Below are positions 1 to 7,270 of a stretch of 20,027 nt of DNA, one piece after another (positions within the stretch are counted from its first letter, which is position 1; each line of letters starts with the position of its first letter). The position numbers were made by a program, and so were the translations under genes. The notes under the pieces were generated by a model. That model made no database searches. It was not told the origin of the DNA and saw only the letters and a list, made by a program, of their open reading frames with translations. The stretch comes from an uncultured Lachnospiraceae bacterium (GTDB lineage: Bacteria > Bacillota > Clostridia > Lachnospirales > Lachnospiraceae), in assembly GCA_910586205.1 (NCBI GenBank), contig CAJUGD010000049.1:1-20027 (forward strand), read 5' to 3'.

Positions 1-59
1 TTAGCCCCACATGGAAAAGTTTTGGTACAGTTTTAGACTTTACAAGGCACTAGTACTAC

Positions 60-190
60 AGCGAACACTATCTGTTCTGTATTTTTCTGAGAACTGTTTT
101 AGACAGATTTTCTAATAAAGAAGCTGATATTCTGCTATATCGTATGGTTAATTTTGTTCGCTGCAGACAGATAAATTTAAAGTGTTCGCT
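60..190. repeat. 10-bp inverted repeat pair flanking about 110 bases
   Basis: AGCGAACACT at 60-69 and its exact reverse complement AGTGTTCGCT at 181-190 enclose about 111 bases of AT-rich sequence with no open gene. A related GTTCGCTG occurs at about 155-162. The arms could be a recombinase binding site or a decayed element end. A chance match is also possible, since nothing else ties them to a function. Confidence 0.25.
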
Positions 191-334
191 CTAGAAAAAT
201 TTGGGAGGATTAAGAATAAATATCGGATTTTGCTGCAGAAGGCAGGTTCGTTTTCGATTATTGTGGACATGGAACATTTTATCACGGAATCTATCTGTAA
301 TGTGGAAAATAATATCTGTTTAGATTCAGATGCA

Positions 335-830
335 GAGCGGTATCTGCCAGTATAAGAGTTTGGAACAGGATTATCAGAGAATCAGAAAACGGATTGAAAG
401 ACTCCTGGAAATCCATTCTCTCAATCAGGAATATGAAAGGGAAAACGAGAAATATTTATAGCGGAAATATATTGTCGTGGAGCCAAATTAGGACAAATAT
501 GCCAGTAAGGAGAAAATGTATTACAGGTAAAGTTAGAAGAAAAGCAGGAATTGATTGCTGGTTATAAAAGAGAAATAGAGACCTTGGAGGGAGAGCGAAA
601 GAAGCTGGAATGCGATCATAACTACTGTTTTTAAATGTTTGTGTGAGAACTATTATGAAAATTTGAAGAGAGAGAGGCTGAGCTTTGAAAAACGTTCCAA
701 AAGGGATGGTTAAGCCATAGAGGTGATGAGGTGCAAGAAAGAAGACTATTTAGAATTATGATATGCTGGATAATACGATTATTAAAGAACATGAAAACGG
801 ATATACTGTTAAAATAATTTGGCTATATGA
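335..830 (+). pseudogene. Decayed coiled-coil gene, possibly the C-terminal half of a large serine recombinase
   Basis: No frame is open here, but several short stretches in shifting frames translate to helical, charged segments separated by stops and frameshifts. Examples are QSGICQYKSLEQDYQRIRKR (from about 335), LQVKLEEKQELIAGYKREIE (from about 520), ENYYENLKRERLSF (from about 645) and MLDNTIIKEHENGYTVKIIW (from about 763). Large serine recombinases of Gram-positive mobile elements have a long coiled coil followed by a short C-terminal strand segment ending in a pattern such as I-x-W-x-F, and the order of fragments fits that. The assignment is a family-level impression. A relaxase or another coiled-coil protein cannot be excluded. 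At least three frame disruptions make it non-functional. Confidence 0.35.
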
Positions 831-1207
831 TTTTTTTATATCATTCGGAAACAAAGTAACAATAGTTCGGCCTAAATCTGTTCATAAAACTTTGCAAGCA
901 AACATGAAACTGCAAGAGATCATCATAAAGCATTAGGGGTGTATGATTTCTTGGCAATAGCAAATGCTTTGCTGGAGAATTGAAGCAATGATCATAGCTG
1001 CAGTTCTTATAGAACTTATTGTAACATCTGGGACCATGACTATAAAGTAACTTATTAACCAATAGACAGAGAATGGATGAACCAGCATGATGGAAGAAGA
1101 ATCTTCGGAAAGGATGTTTAGAATTATCCTTCTGTCTAATCAAAAAAGAATAAGTCTGTAAGCTGTTTTTCTTGTTTACAAACTTATTATACGAGGAGAA
1201 TAATGGC
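831..1207. other. AT-rich spacer without an intact gene
   Basis: This stretch follows the decayed recombinase-like segment and precedes the glycosylase-family gene. It is AT-rich, with short open frames interrupted by stops on both strands. No convincing tRNA, repeat or known protein motif was seen. It is probably part of the same decaying element. Confidence 0.4.
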
Positions 1208-1801
1208 ATGAATATAAAAAAAGAACTTGAAACAAAAGTAGGTATGGCAGACAATATATATCTAAATAACGTTGATATTGATCCGCTAACAATTAAGGCA
1301 ATCATGATAAATGAAGTTGTTCCCTTTGACCCATTACAGGATTTTTATGGAACCTCTGACGCGGATTATCTGAAAACAACAATTCCTCTTTTACAAGGGG
1401 CGGGAACAAATGTTACTTCTATACAAGACATATTACAAATGGGTATTTATATCACAAATGCGGTAAAAACCCCAAAGACAGAATATGCTATTGACAAAAG
1501 CAGTATAGAAAATAGTTTGCCTTATTTAGAAGCAGAGCTTTCTTTATTTCCCAATATAAAGGTTATTATGCTTATGGGTGATGTTGCAAAGAAAGCTTTT
1601 AACATGATTACGAAAAAGTCAACAAAGAAAAATGCCATTCCCGCTGTTTCCACCTATAAATTGCGGAATAGTGAAATATACTATGAGGGTATCAGAGTAA
1701 TGCCGTCGTACATTATGACAGGGGGAAATATCTTAATCGAAAAGTCAAAAGTGACAATGGCAACCGAAGATATTGCAACTATGTTAGAAATAATCAAGTA
1801 A
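1208..1801 (+). CDS. Uracil-DNA glycosylase family protein
   Basis: This 197-residue protein resembles small clostridial members of the uracil-DNA glycosylase superfamily, which remove uracil or other damaged bases from DNA. Visible landmarks are an N-terminal strand-and-loop segment MINEVVPFDPLQDFYG (about residues 34-49), which corresponds to the catalytic water-activating region; a central IKVIMLMGDVAKKAFN (about 118-133), the usual hydrophobic strand before the second helix; and a C-terminal RVMPSYIMTGGN, which takes the place of the DNA-intercalating H-P-S loop. I chose ATG 1208 because GAGGAG lies 9 bases upstream; a TTG at 1172 in the same frame has no ribosome binding site. The gene is markedly AT-rich, like the debris upstream, and stands alone with its own terminator, so it may have arrived by transfer. 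The family call is moderate, and glycosylase activity is inferred only. Confidence 0.7.
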   Translation: MNIKKELETKVGMADNIYLNNVDIDPLTIKAIMINEVVPFDPLQDFYGTSDADYLKTTIPLLQGAGTNVTSIQDILQMGIYITNAVKTPKTEYAIDKSSIENSLPYLEAELSLFPNIKVIMLMGDVAKKAFNMITKKSTKKNAIPAVSTYKLRNSEIYYEGIRVMPSYIMTGGNILIEKSKVTMATEDIATMLEIIK

Positions 1802-1820
1802 AATGCCTATAAAGATTTTG

Positions 1821-1854
1821 AAAGCTTGACAACTACAGTCAGGCTTTTCTTTTT
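1821..1854 (+). terminator. Rho-independent terminator after the glycosylase-family gene
   Basis: A 10-bp stem pairs AAAGCTTGAC (1821-1830) with GTCAGGCTTT (1838-1847), with one G-U pair and a 7-base loop, and is followed by TCTTTTT. It begins 20 bases after the stop codon. Confidence 0.85.
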
Positions 1855-1859
1855 AGTAT

Positions 1860-2237
1860 GGAAAAAATTTTAAGAGCCGGGATATGAAGGCACAGAGTAT
1901 AAAGGCAAAAACATTAAACTGCAATTTTGCATTTTGATAATAGGACAGGCTTTATCTATATGTTGGAATCGTTTTACCTAAATACACCGTATTTTTGTTA
2001 ATAATTGATTTAACCATGCTATTATTTTCTGGCATGCTTATTTAGATAACTGTTATCTTGGAAAAGAGATTAAATAATACAATATTTTTTCACTGGAAAA
2101 ATCCTATAGGTTTGTGCTATACTAAAGTGTATTTGAAAACAGGAGCGTTATTTCAAATACAATCCAGGAAAAACCTGAAAGCAGCACGGGAAAGCCTGAA
2201 ACCAACGGGAAAACTTAGATTCAGGAGGAAGTCATTT
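1860..2237. promoter_or_regulatory. Intergenic regulatory region upstream of the CAAX protease
   Basis: This gene-free stretch holds four recognisable items. A 15-base palindrome AGATAACTGTTATCT lies at 2044-2058. An extended -10 TGCTATACT ends at 2123, with a weak -35 (TGGAAA, 2094-2099) 18 bases upstream. A perfect 10-bp inverted repeat, GTATTTGAAA and TTTCAAATAC, spans 2129-2160. Two imperfect 20-21 base tandem units of the form CCTGAAA-N-ACGGGAAA occupy 2174-2214. Transcription would begin near 2130, giving a leader of about 105 bases that opens with the inverted repeat. An in-frame upstream ATG at 2058 would overlap this promoter and has no ribosome binding site. Confidence 0.45.
2129..2160 (+). 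promoter_or_regulatory. Perfect 10-bp inverted repeat at the predicted transcript 5' end
   Basis: GTATTTGAAA (2129-2138) and TTTCAAATAC (2151-2160) are exact reverse complements separated by 12 bases, starting 5 bases after the -10 hexamer. In DNA this could be a repressor operator. In RNA it would form a hairpin at the extreme 5' end of the message, which could stabilise it. The sequence alone cannot separate these roles. Confidence 0.45.
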
Positions 2238-3014
2238 ATGGCAGAGAGGATCCGGCGGATGATGTTCGTTTTATGGCAAGCGGGATTTCCTCTGCTGATC
2301 TATCTGGCTGTGGGGGAGATGGTCTTTGGAATTTGGAGTATTTTTCCGGGCCAGGTGAGACAGGAGCAGTATCTTCCTTTGACAGCAGTGGCAGGGGCGG
2401 CTGCGTCGGTTCCTTTGGGAATAGAATATAAAAGATGGAAAAGCCGGCTCAAAGAAAAGTCCAGGATAAGCAGAGGTTTTGTAATAAGCGCTGTTGTTTC
2501 CGGCATAGGATCCTGTTTGTTTTTTAATGGTATGATGATGCTTCTTCCTCTGCAGGAGGAAGGATACCGCAAGGTAAGCCAGGTTTTATATCAGCCTTCT
2601 TTCTGGGTGCAGCTTCTTTGCATGGGAGTTGTGATTCCTATTGGGGAGGAGCTGGTGTTTCGGGGTCTGGGGTACGGGCGGATGCGCAGGGAGCTGTCAT
2701 TTCTGGCAGCGGCTGTTGTGTCTTCAGTCTGGTTTGGACTGTACCACGGGAATCTTGCACAGGGGATTTATGCTGCTCTTTTAGGGATTTTCTTAGCTGT
2801 GCTTTATGAAATAAGTAAAAGTCTGACAGTCTGCTGTCTGTTTCATGGCACGGCCAATGTGACGGCTGTGGTTATGACAAGGCTTTTGGTCAATGGGCAG
2901 TCTGCTCAGACAGCGGGACAGGCAGGAGCCATGATGGCAGCAGGCGGTTTTATGCTTGTGGCTCTTTTTATGGTTTTATGCATGAAGATAAGAAGGGAAG
3001 GAATCAGGAAATGA
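2238..3014 (+). CDS. CPBP family intramembrane metalloprotease (CAAX protease-like)
   Basis: This 258-residue integral membrane protein belongs to the CPBP (CAAX protease and bacteriocin-processing) family, membrane-embedded peptidases linked in Gram-positive bacteria to bacteriocin self-immunity or processing. The three signature motifs are intact: EELVFR with E137, E138 and R142; FGLYH with F166 and H170; and HGTAN with H203 and N207. Hydrophobic segments cover about residues 10-35, 48-60, 80-105, 120-135, 150-165, 175-195 and 232-252. ATG 2238 was chosen because AGGAGG sits 9 bases upstream and the protein then begins just before the first membrane helix. Its stop overlaps the start of the glycosyltransferase (ATGA), so the two are probably translationally coupled. 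No bacteriocin precursor is visible nearby, and the substrate is unknown. Confidence 0.85.
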   Translation: MAERIRRMMFVLWQAGFPLLIYLAVGEMVFGIWSIFPGQVRQEQYLPLTAVAGAAASVPLGIEYKRWKSRLKEKSRISRGFVISAVVSGIGSCLFFNGMMMLLPLQEEGYRKVSQVLYQPSFWVQLLCMGVVIPIGEELVFRGLGYGRMRRELSFLAAAVVSSVWFGLYHGNLAQGIYAALLGIFLAVLYEISKSLTVCCLFHGTANVTAVVMTRLLVNGQSAQTAGQAGAMMAAGGFMLVALFMVLCMKIRREGIRK

Positions 3015-4030
3015 AGTTGTTATCCATAGCAATACCATGCTATAATTCGGAAAATTATATGAGAAAATGTATCGATTCTTTGCTGCCAGGCGGGGATGAG
3101 GTGGAGATTCTGATTGTGGATGATGGTTCCGCCAAAGACAGGACAGCAGAGATCGCAGATGAATACGAGAAGAAATATCCAGGGATCTGCCGTGCGATTC
3201 ACCAGGAAAATGGAGGGCATGGAGCAGCAGTTAACGCAGGGCTTGCTGCTGCTGAAGGCATTTATTTTAAGGTGGTAGACAGTGATGACTGGGTCAATGA
3301 GGAGGCTTATCAGGAGGTTTTGGGAGTGCTTCGCCGGTTTGTGTTTGGAGACGAGACTCTGGACATGCTGGTGACAAATTTTGTTTATGAGAAGCAGGGA
3401 GCCCGCCATAAGCGGGTGATGCAGTACCGGACAGCTCTTCCAAGGCGGGAGCTTATGACCTGGGATGATGTGAAAGTCTTTATCTTAGGACAATATATTC
3501 TGATGCATTCCGTGGTTTACCGGACACAGATGCTGCGGGACTGCGGCCTGAAGCTGCCAAAACACACTTTTTATGTGGATAATATTTTTGTGTACCAGCC
3601 TCTTCCTTCTGTGAAGACTCTGTATTACCTGGATGTGAATTTTTACCGGTATTTTATTGGCAGGGAAGATCAGTCAGTCAATGAGCAGATCATGATCGGG
3701 CGGATTGATCAGCAAATACTGGTGACAAAGATGATGCTGGAGTGCTGTGATTTGTCAAAGGTCAGCAGCAGGAAGCTGCGTCATTATATGGTTCGATATT
3801 TAGAGATTATGATGACCATTTCCTCGATTCTGGCGATTAAGTCAGGACAGAAGGAGAATATGGAAAAGAAGAAGGAGCTGTGGCAGTATCTGAGAAAAAA
3901 GAATTTTCCGCTGTTTTTGCGGCTGCGGTGGGGATTCTTGGGACAGGGCATGAACCTTCCGGGGAAGAGCGGAAGAACCGTGTCCATTGCAGGGTATAAG
4001 ATCAGCCAGAAGTTTTTCGGCTTTAACTAA
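3011..4030 (+). CDS. Glycosyltransferase family 2 protein
   Basis: This 339-residue cytoplasmic GT-A fold enzyme would transfer a sugar from a nucleotide-sugar donor to a glycan or lipid acceptor. The N-terminal domain shows the family hallmarks: SIAIPCYNSE (residues 5-14), the UDP-binding VDDGS strand end with D37 and D38, the ENGGHGAAVNAGL segment, and the metal-binding DSDD motif at D90-D93. The C-terminal 200 residues are mostly helical with no clear membrane span, so it is not a processive synthase. ATG 3011 overlaps the stop of the upstream protease and aligns with the family start; an in-frame ATG 33 bases earlier lies inside the protease gene. The only linked gene is the protease, so donor and acceptor cannot be named. 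A convergent terminator follows directly. Confidence 0.88.
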   Translation: MKLLSIAIPCYNSENYMRKCIDSLLPGGDEVEILIVDDGSAKDRTAEIADEYEKKYPGICRAIHQENGGHGAAVNAGLAAAEGIYFKVVDSDDWVNEEAYQEVLGVLRRFVFGDETLDMLVTNFVYEKQGARHKRVMQYRTALPRRELMTWDDVKVFILGQYILMHSVVYRTQMLRDCGLKLPKHTFYVDNIFVYQPLPSVKTLYYLDVNFYRYFIGREDQSVNEQIMIGRIDQQILVTKMMLECCDLSKVSSRKLRHYMVRYLEIMMTISSILAIKSGQKENMEKKKELWQYLRKKNFPLFLRLRWGFLGQGMNLPGKSGRTVSIAGYKISQKFFGFN

Positions 4031-4054
4031 AAGTCCTCCGCAGAGGACTTTTTT
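4029..4054. terminator. Terminator between the convergent glycosyltransferase and FAD/Rieske genes
   Basis: AAGTCCTC (4031-4038) pairs with GAGGACTT (4043-4050) around a CGCA tetraloop, and two more A-T pairs extend the base. A T6 run follows on the plus strand. It starts right at the glycosyltransferase stop and lies 10 bases past the end of the reverse-strand gene, so it may also serve that strand, though its T-run there is poorer. Confidence 0.88.
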
Positions 4055-4063
4055 AAAGCCTTT

Positions 4064-5398
4064 TTACCGTTTGCAGGAGCAGCAATCAGTCTGTGCCGGC
4101 CCGGAGAGAATCTTACCCTGCTGGGAAAAGCGGGAACCATGACAAGGACATTCCCAGGTGTTTTCATAAGGATTCCAAACAAGACGACAGCCCATGTGTG
4201 GGCAGCGCTGGTCTGGGGAGAAAAGTCCTGCTGCCAGTCCTTTAGAAGAAGCGGACAGGTGTTTCAGGGCTTCTCTCCAGGAAGCTTTTAAGCGGATGCG
4301 CTGGGGAGTGAAGATATGATCCCAGGGAGCGTTTTTGCGGCAGATCATCCGGCTTATGATCTGTGCGGCTGTCATGGAAGACGTCATGCCCCATTTTCCG
4401 AAGCCGGTGATCACGTACCAGTCCGGCTCCAGCATGGAATAGCGTCCGATAAGCGGAATCCCGTCTAAAGAGATACAGTCCTGTGCGGACCAGCGGGCGG
4501 CAGTCTTTGCGGTAGGATAGTATTTATGGGCAAAATTCTGCAGAGATTGGTAAGGATTATCGGGGATTGTTCCGGTTCGGTATCCCTTTCCGCCTATAAG
4601 CAGCTTTTCTCCGGCAGTGCGGAAAGAATGGCCGTCCGGATCGATTCCCAGATACATTCCTTCAAGCTTTGGCGCACCTGCTAAGGCCAGCATATAATTG
4701 CGGCTTTGGTAGAGCCGTGCAAAGTAAAGGCCCGGCCATAGAAGAAAGGGACTGTGACAGGCAAAGATAATGTGTTTTGCCGTTACCTCTCCATATTGAG
4801 TTAGAATCCTGTGGTCTTTTACAGAGATTACGGGAGTTTCTTCATATATTGTCAGCTCTCTGGAGATGGCGTCCAGAAATTTCAATGGATGGAACTGTGC
4901 CTGATGAGGGAAGTACAAGGCATTCTGCACCGGAAAGGGAAGTTCTGTTTCAGTGGAAAGCTGTGCCAGGATGCCCAGACGGCAGGCAGCAGTATATTCC
5001 CTTTGCAGAAGCTCGTCTGAGGAGCAGGTGTACAGACATGCAGAAGTCTCCTTGAATTCGCAGTCAATGGAGCGGGAGCGGATCAGGCGGGCATATTCTG
5101 TGATTGCCTGCCGGTTGGCAGCCGCATAGAGCCGCGCATGGTTTTCCCCAAAGGTTCGGATTAGCTTTTGATAGATCAGGCCGTGCTGTGCCGTGATTTT
5201 TGCTGTGGTTCCTCCGGTCTGTCCGCTGCCGATCCTCCGAGCTTCTAAAATAATGGTTCGTATGCCGCATTGGGTCAGATAAAAAGCTGTTAAAATGCCT
5301 GATAGTCCGCCTCCGATCACAGCAGCTTCTGTGTGGATGCTGCCAGGGAGCTGAGGATGCCCGGAGAGAGACTTTGTTTCATGCCAAATTGATTTCAT
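4064..5398 (-). CDS. FAD-dependent oxidoreductase with C-terminal Rieske [2Fe-2S] domain
   Basis: This 444-residue flavoprotein has a DAO/GlpO-type FAD domain fused to a Rieske cluster domain, an arrangement known from Bacillus YhfW-like proteins. The N-terminal dinucleotide motif VIGGGLSG (residues 27-34) and the ribose-binding E52 define the Rossmann fold, and the flavin C-terminal signature DGIPLIGR follows later. The Rieske ligands are C399 and H401 (CPHMGC) and C417 and H420 (CPCHGS); C404 and C419 are placed like the structural disulfide of classical Rieske proteins. The domain is short. Only about 15 residues (ASSKGLAAGLFSPDQR) precede the first ligand, so the usual leading beta strands are largely missing. 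GAGGTG lies 8 bases before the ATG. It should pass electrons between a substrate, the flavin and the cluster; the substrate is unknown. A divergent MerR gene adjoins it. Confidence 0.88.
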   Translation of the reverse strand: MKSIWHETKSLSGHPQLPGSIHTEAAVIGGGLSGILTAFYLTQCGIRTIILEARRIGSGQTGGTTAKITAQHGLIYQKLIRTFGENHARLYAAANRQAITEYARLIRSRSIDCEFKETSACLYTCSSDELLQREYTAACRLGILAQLSTETELPFPVQNALYFPHQAQFHPLKFLDAISRELTIYEETPVISVKDHRILTQYGEVTAKHIIFACHSPFLLWPGLYFARLYQSRNYMLALAGAPKLEGMYLGIDPDGHSFRTAGEKLLIGGKGYRTGTIPDNPYQSLQNFAHKYYPTAKTAARWSAQDCISLDGIPLIGRYSMLEPDWYVITGFGKWGMTSSMTAAQIISRMICRKNAPWDHIFTPQRIRLKASWREALKHLSASSKGLAAGLFSPDQRCPHMGCRLVWNPYENTWECPCHGSRFSQQGKILSGPAQTDCCSCKR

Positions 5399-5702
5399 AG
5401 TTTAATCACCTCAAAACAAGATGATAACAGGATGTACAAAAGGCAGGGATTTTATACCTTTTATCTGTAGTTTCTTTCGCCAAATCCCTTTTAAATTTTA
5501 CGGATTTTTTTCAAAACAGGTCTTGACTTGGAGTGTATTTCATTTGTTAAGATTAAGAAAAACTTTGGAGGGTTGGTAGGAAGAAAAGACGGAGTATAAG
5601 GGCAGATAAAGACGGCAGTAAGGATATAAAAAATGATTAAGAATAGAGATAAATGCAGCGGGAAACCTTTAAAAAGGGCTGTACTGTCTAAGAGGGAACA
5701 AG
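5399..5702. promoter_or_regulatory. Divergent promoter region between the FAD/Rieske gene and merR-type gene
   Basis: This 304-base spacer separates two divergent genes. On the plus strand, TTGACT (5523-5528) and TAAGAT (5548-5553) are separated by 19 bases, the stretched spacing typical of MerR-controlled promoters. The spacer begins with TTGGAGT, matching the left half of the CTTGGAGT-type operator known for some MerR regulators, but the right half is degenerate. About 150 bases of leader follow before the merR ATG. On the minus strand I see the ribosome binding site of the oxidoreductase, but no promoter I would defend. Confidence 0.5.
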
Positions 5703-6113
5703 ATGACAATTTCAGAGGTAAGTAAAGAATACAGCATATCTGCGGATACCCTTCGTTATTATGAGAAGGCAGGTCTTCTTCCTAAGATTTCCAGAAAAGC
5801 AAGCGGAGTCAGGGACTATAAGCCGGAGGATTGCCAGAAGATTGAGTTTATCAAGTGGATGCGGAGTGCAGGAATGCCGGTGGACTCTTTAGTGAAATAT
5901 TTTGAGCTGATGAAGCAGGGGGATGAGACAAATGATATCCGGCACCAGATGTTAAAGGAACAGAGACAGGTACTTCTAAAGAAACGGCAGGATCTTGAGG
6001 AGACACTGAAACGGCTGGAGTATAAGATAGCATTTTATGATCAAAAGCTTTCAAAAGGAGAGAAGGGGCCGGAAGAAAAGAGACAGGTAAGCCCAGGAGA
6101 TGACAAGGATTGA
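5703..6113 (+). CDS. MerR family transcriptional regulator
   Basis: This 136-residue DNA-binding protein begins with the winged helix-turn-helix of MerR regulators: TISEVSKEYSISADTLRYYE (residues 2-21), then the wing with AGLLP and SGVRDY. A second helical segment around FIKWMRSAGMPVDSLVKYFE follows, and then a dimerising coiled coil (about 75-120, rich in K, E, Q and L). It lacks the cysteines of metal-sensing MerR proteins and has almost no effector domain, so it resembles the short stress- or aldehyde-responsive subgroup. AGAGGG lies 7 bases before the ATG. Its own promoter has a 19-base spacer, which suggests autoregulation, and the divergent flavoprotein gene is the likeliest other target (inference). 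It converges on the lipoprotein gene across a shared terminator. Confidence 0.92.
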   Translation: MTISEVSKEYSISADTLRYYEKAGLLPKISRKASGVRDYKPEDCQKIEFIKWMRSAGMPVDSLVKYFELMKQGDETNDIRHQMLKEQRQVLLKKRQDLEETLKRLEYKIAFYDQKLSKGEKGPEEKRQVSPGDDKD

Positions 6114-6123
6114 TGAAAAGAAT

Positions 6124-6154
6124 ATGCCGGGAATGTTTTCCCGGCATCCTTTTT
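6124..6154. terminator. Terminator between the convergent merR and lipoprotein genes
   Basis: A perfect 10-bp stem, ATGCCGGGAA (6124-6133) with TTCCCGGCAT (6138-6147) around TGTT, is followed by CCTTTTT on the plus strand. It starts 10 bases after the merR-type stop and lies 22 bases past the end of the reverse-strand lipoprotein gene, so it can serve both. Confidence 0.9.
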
Positions 6155-6175
6155 ACATAAGTGAAAAATATTTGT

Positions 6176-6835
6176 TTACTCTAAAGCAGCGGCAGCTTCC
6201 TGTACAGCTATCATGGCCTCGCTTAATTCTGTGGTGATATTGGTCATGTCCTGCTCAATGGTTGCAGTGGCTTCATGCTCCTCGCCGTTAAGGCCCGCTG
6301 TCAGCACATCGCAATATACATCCATAAAGTCAGCATAGCTTGCAGCAGCTTTGGCAAGTCTGTCGTGAGACTCCTCAAGTCCTTCCGGCACATTCTCAAG
6401 AACAGCAAAATCAGCAAATGGCTGTTTGGTGCCCCGGATCTTTTCTACTGTCTCTAACATGGCATCTGTGTCTTCTGTCTGGCCAACCTGCATGAACTCC
6501 AGCATAATGGTTACAAATTCTTCAGCGCCTTTGTTCAGGCTGTCTACTTCCTCTAAATAATCAGCTACAGGACCGTCAGCAGAAACCTCCGCAGCAGCTT
6601 CAGCAGCATTTTCCTCAGAGCTGGCAGCTTCTTCTGCTTCGGTTTCTTTTGCTTCGGTTTCTTCTGCTTTTGTTTCTTCAGCAGTAGTTTCTTCAGCCTG
6701 TGTGGTGGTTTCAGCCACAGTAGTGGCGGCGTCCGCAGCATCGGCAGTTTTATCCTTGCCTCCGCAGCCAGCCAGCATGGACAGTGCCATAGCCGCGACA
6801 ATCGCCGGAATCACTCGTGTTTTCATTTTTGACAT
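6176..6835 (-). CDS. Putative lipoprotein with acidic low-complexity linker
   Basis: This 219-residue protein has a lipoprotein signal peptide: basic MSKMKTR, a hydrophobic core, and lipobox MLAGC, with C24 as the probable lipidated residue. It should sit on the outer face of the membrane. Residues about 36-88 form a Thr/Glu/Ala-rich linker with repeated ETKAEETEA-like units, a flexible acidic spacer. Residues about 90-219 form an Ala- and Glu-rich helical domain (VADYLEEVDSLNKGAEEFVT onward) without cysteines or catalytic motifs; it looks like a helical bundle. GGGAGG lies 9 bases upstream of the ATG, and a good promoter precedes it. I do not recognise the C-terminal domain as a named family, and no partner genes are adjacent. 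A binding or envelope role is possible but unproven. Confidence 0.8.
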   Translation of the reverse strand: MSKMKTRVIPAIVAAMALSMLAGCGGKDKTADAADAATTVAETTTQAEETTAEETKAEETEAKETEAEEAASSEENAAEAAAEVSADGPVADYLEEVDSLNKGAEEFVTIMLEFMQVGQTEDTDAMLETVEKIRGTKQPFADFAVLENVPEGLEESHDRLAKAAASYADFMDVYCDVLTAGLNGEEHEATATIEQDMTNITTELSEAMIAVQEAAAALE

Positions 6836-6880
6836 GGTTAAAATCCTCCCTTAAACAATTAATCTTCATAACCGACGTTT

Positions 6881-6909
6881 ATTATAGAACGATTCATCCG
6901 GATAATCAA
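6881..6909 (-). promoter_or_regulatory. Sigma-A type promoter of the lipoprotein gene
   Basis: On the minus strand, -35 TTGATT (6904-6909) and a perfect -10 TATAAT (6881-6886) are separated by exactly 17 bases. The implied leader is about 40 bases and includes the GGGAGG ribosome binding site. Confidence 0.7.
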
Positions 6910-6910
6910 G

Positions 6911-7270
6911 TACAAATTTTTATTTTTAGCATATTTTTAATGGGATTTGTAACATTGCTTGAATAACCTTGACTGATGTGTTAAACTGACAATATTCCCT
7001 AAGGAATTTCGTGTATTATGGGGTTCGGCTTTGGTTATGCTTTGTTCTGGAAGCGTTTCATTTTGGAAGTTCTGACATGCTTTGATTTAGTTTTCATTAC
7101 AATGTACTCTTATAGTCTTTTAGTACCTGCCTTTGTAGCTGATTTTCCGTTGGATGAATCAAATTTAATTCAAGTACATTTCAAGTACGCTTTGTAAATT
7201 TGCGTTCATCTGACAAAAAGCCTCTCACAAAATCAGGTATGGGAATATTCCGAGAGTACAGTACAATATT
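6911..7270 (+). promoter_or_regulatory. Long leader/regulatory region upstream of glgX with cre-like site and direct repeats
   Basis: About 370 bases hold no gene. TGGAAGCGTTTCA at 7048-7060 resembles a catabolite-responsive element (CcpA site), matching the central R-CG-Y core and most flanking positions but not all. Two exact copies of TTCAAGTAC (7169-7177 and 7180-7188) are spaced 11 bases apart, one DNA helical turn; a related TCAAGTACA occurs near 6906. A GGAATATTCC palindrome lies close to 7242-7251. TTGACT near 6969 could be a -35, but I see no matching -10 that I would defend. Catabolite control of a polysaccharide gene would make sense (inference). Confidence 0.4.

Noticed and set aside
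841..1305. Reverse-strand open frame of 154 codons
   Set aside because: It is Phe/Ser/Leu-rich, lacks a ribosome binding site and overlaps the start of the better-supported glycosylase-family gene.
4777..5055. Plus-strand open frames inside the FAD/Rieske gene
   Set aside because: They are antisense shadows; the reverse-strand gene has clear flavin and Rieske motifs throughout.
6565..6801. Reverse-strand frame rich in KKPKQKK
   Set aside because: It is a frame-shifted reading of the repetitive Glu/Thr linker of the lipoprotein gene.
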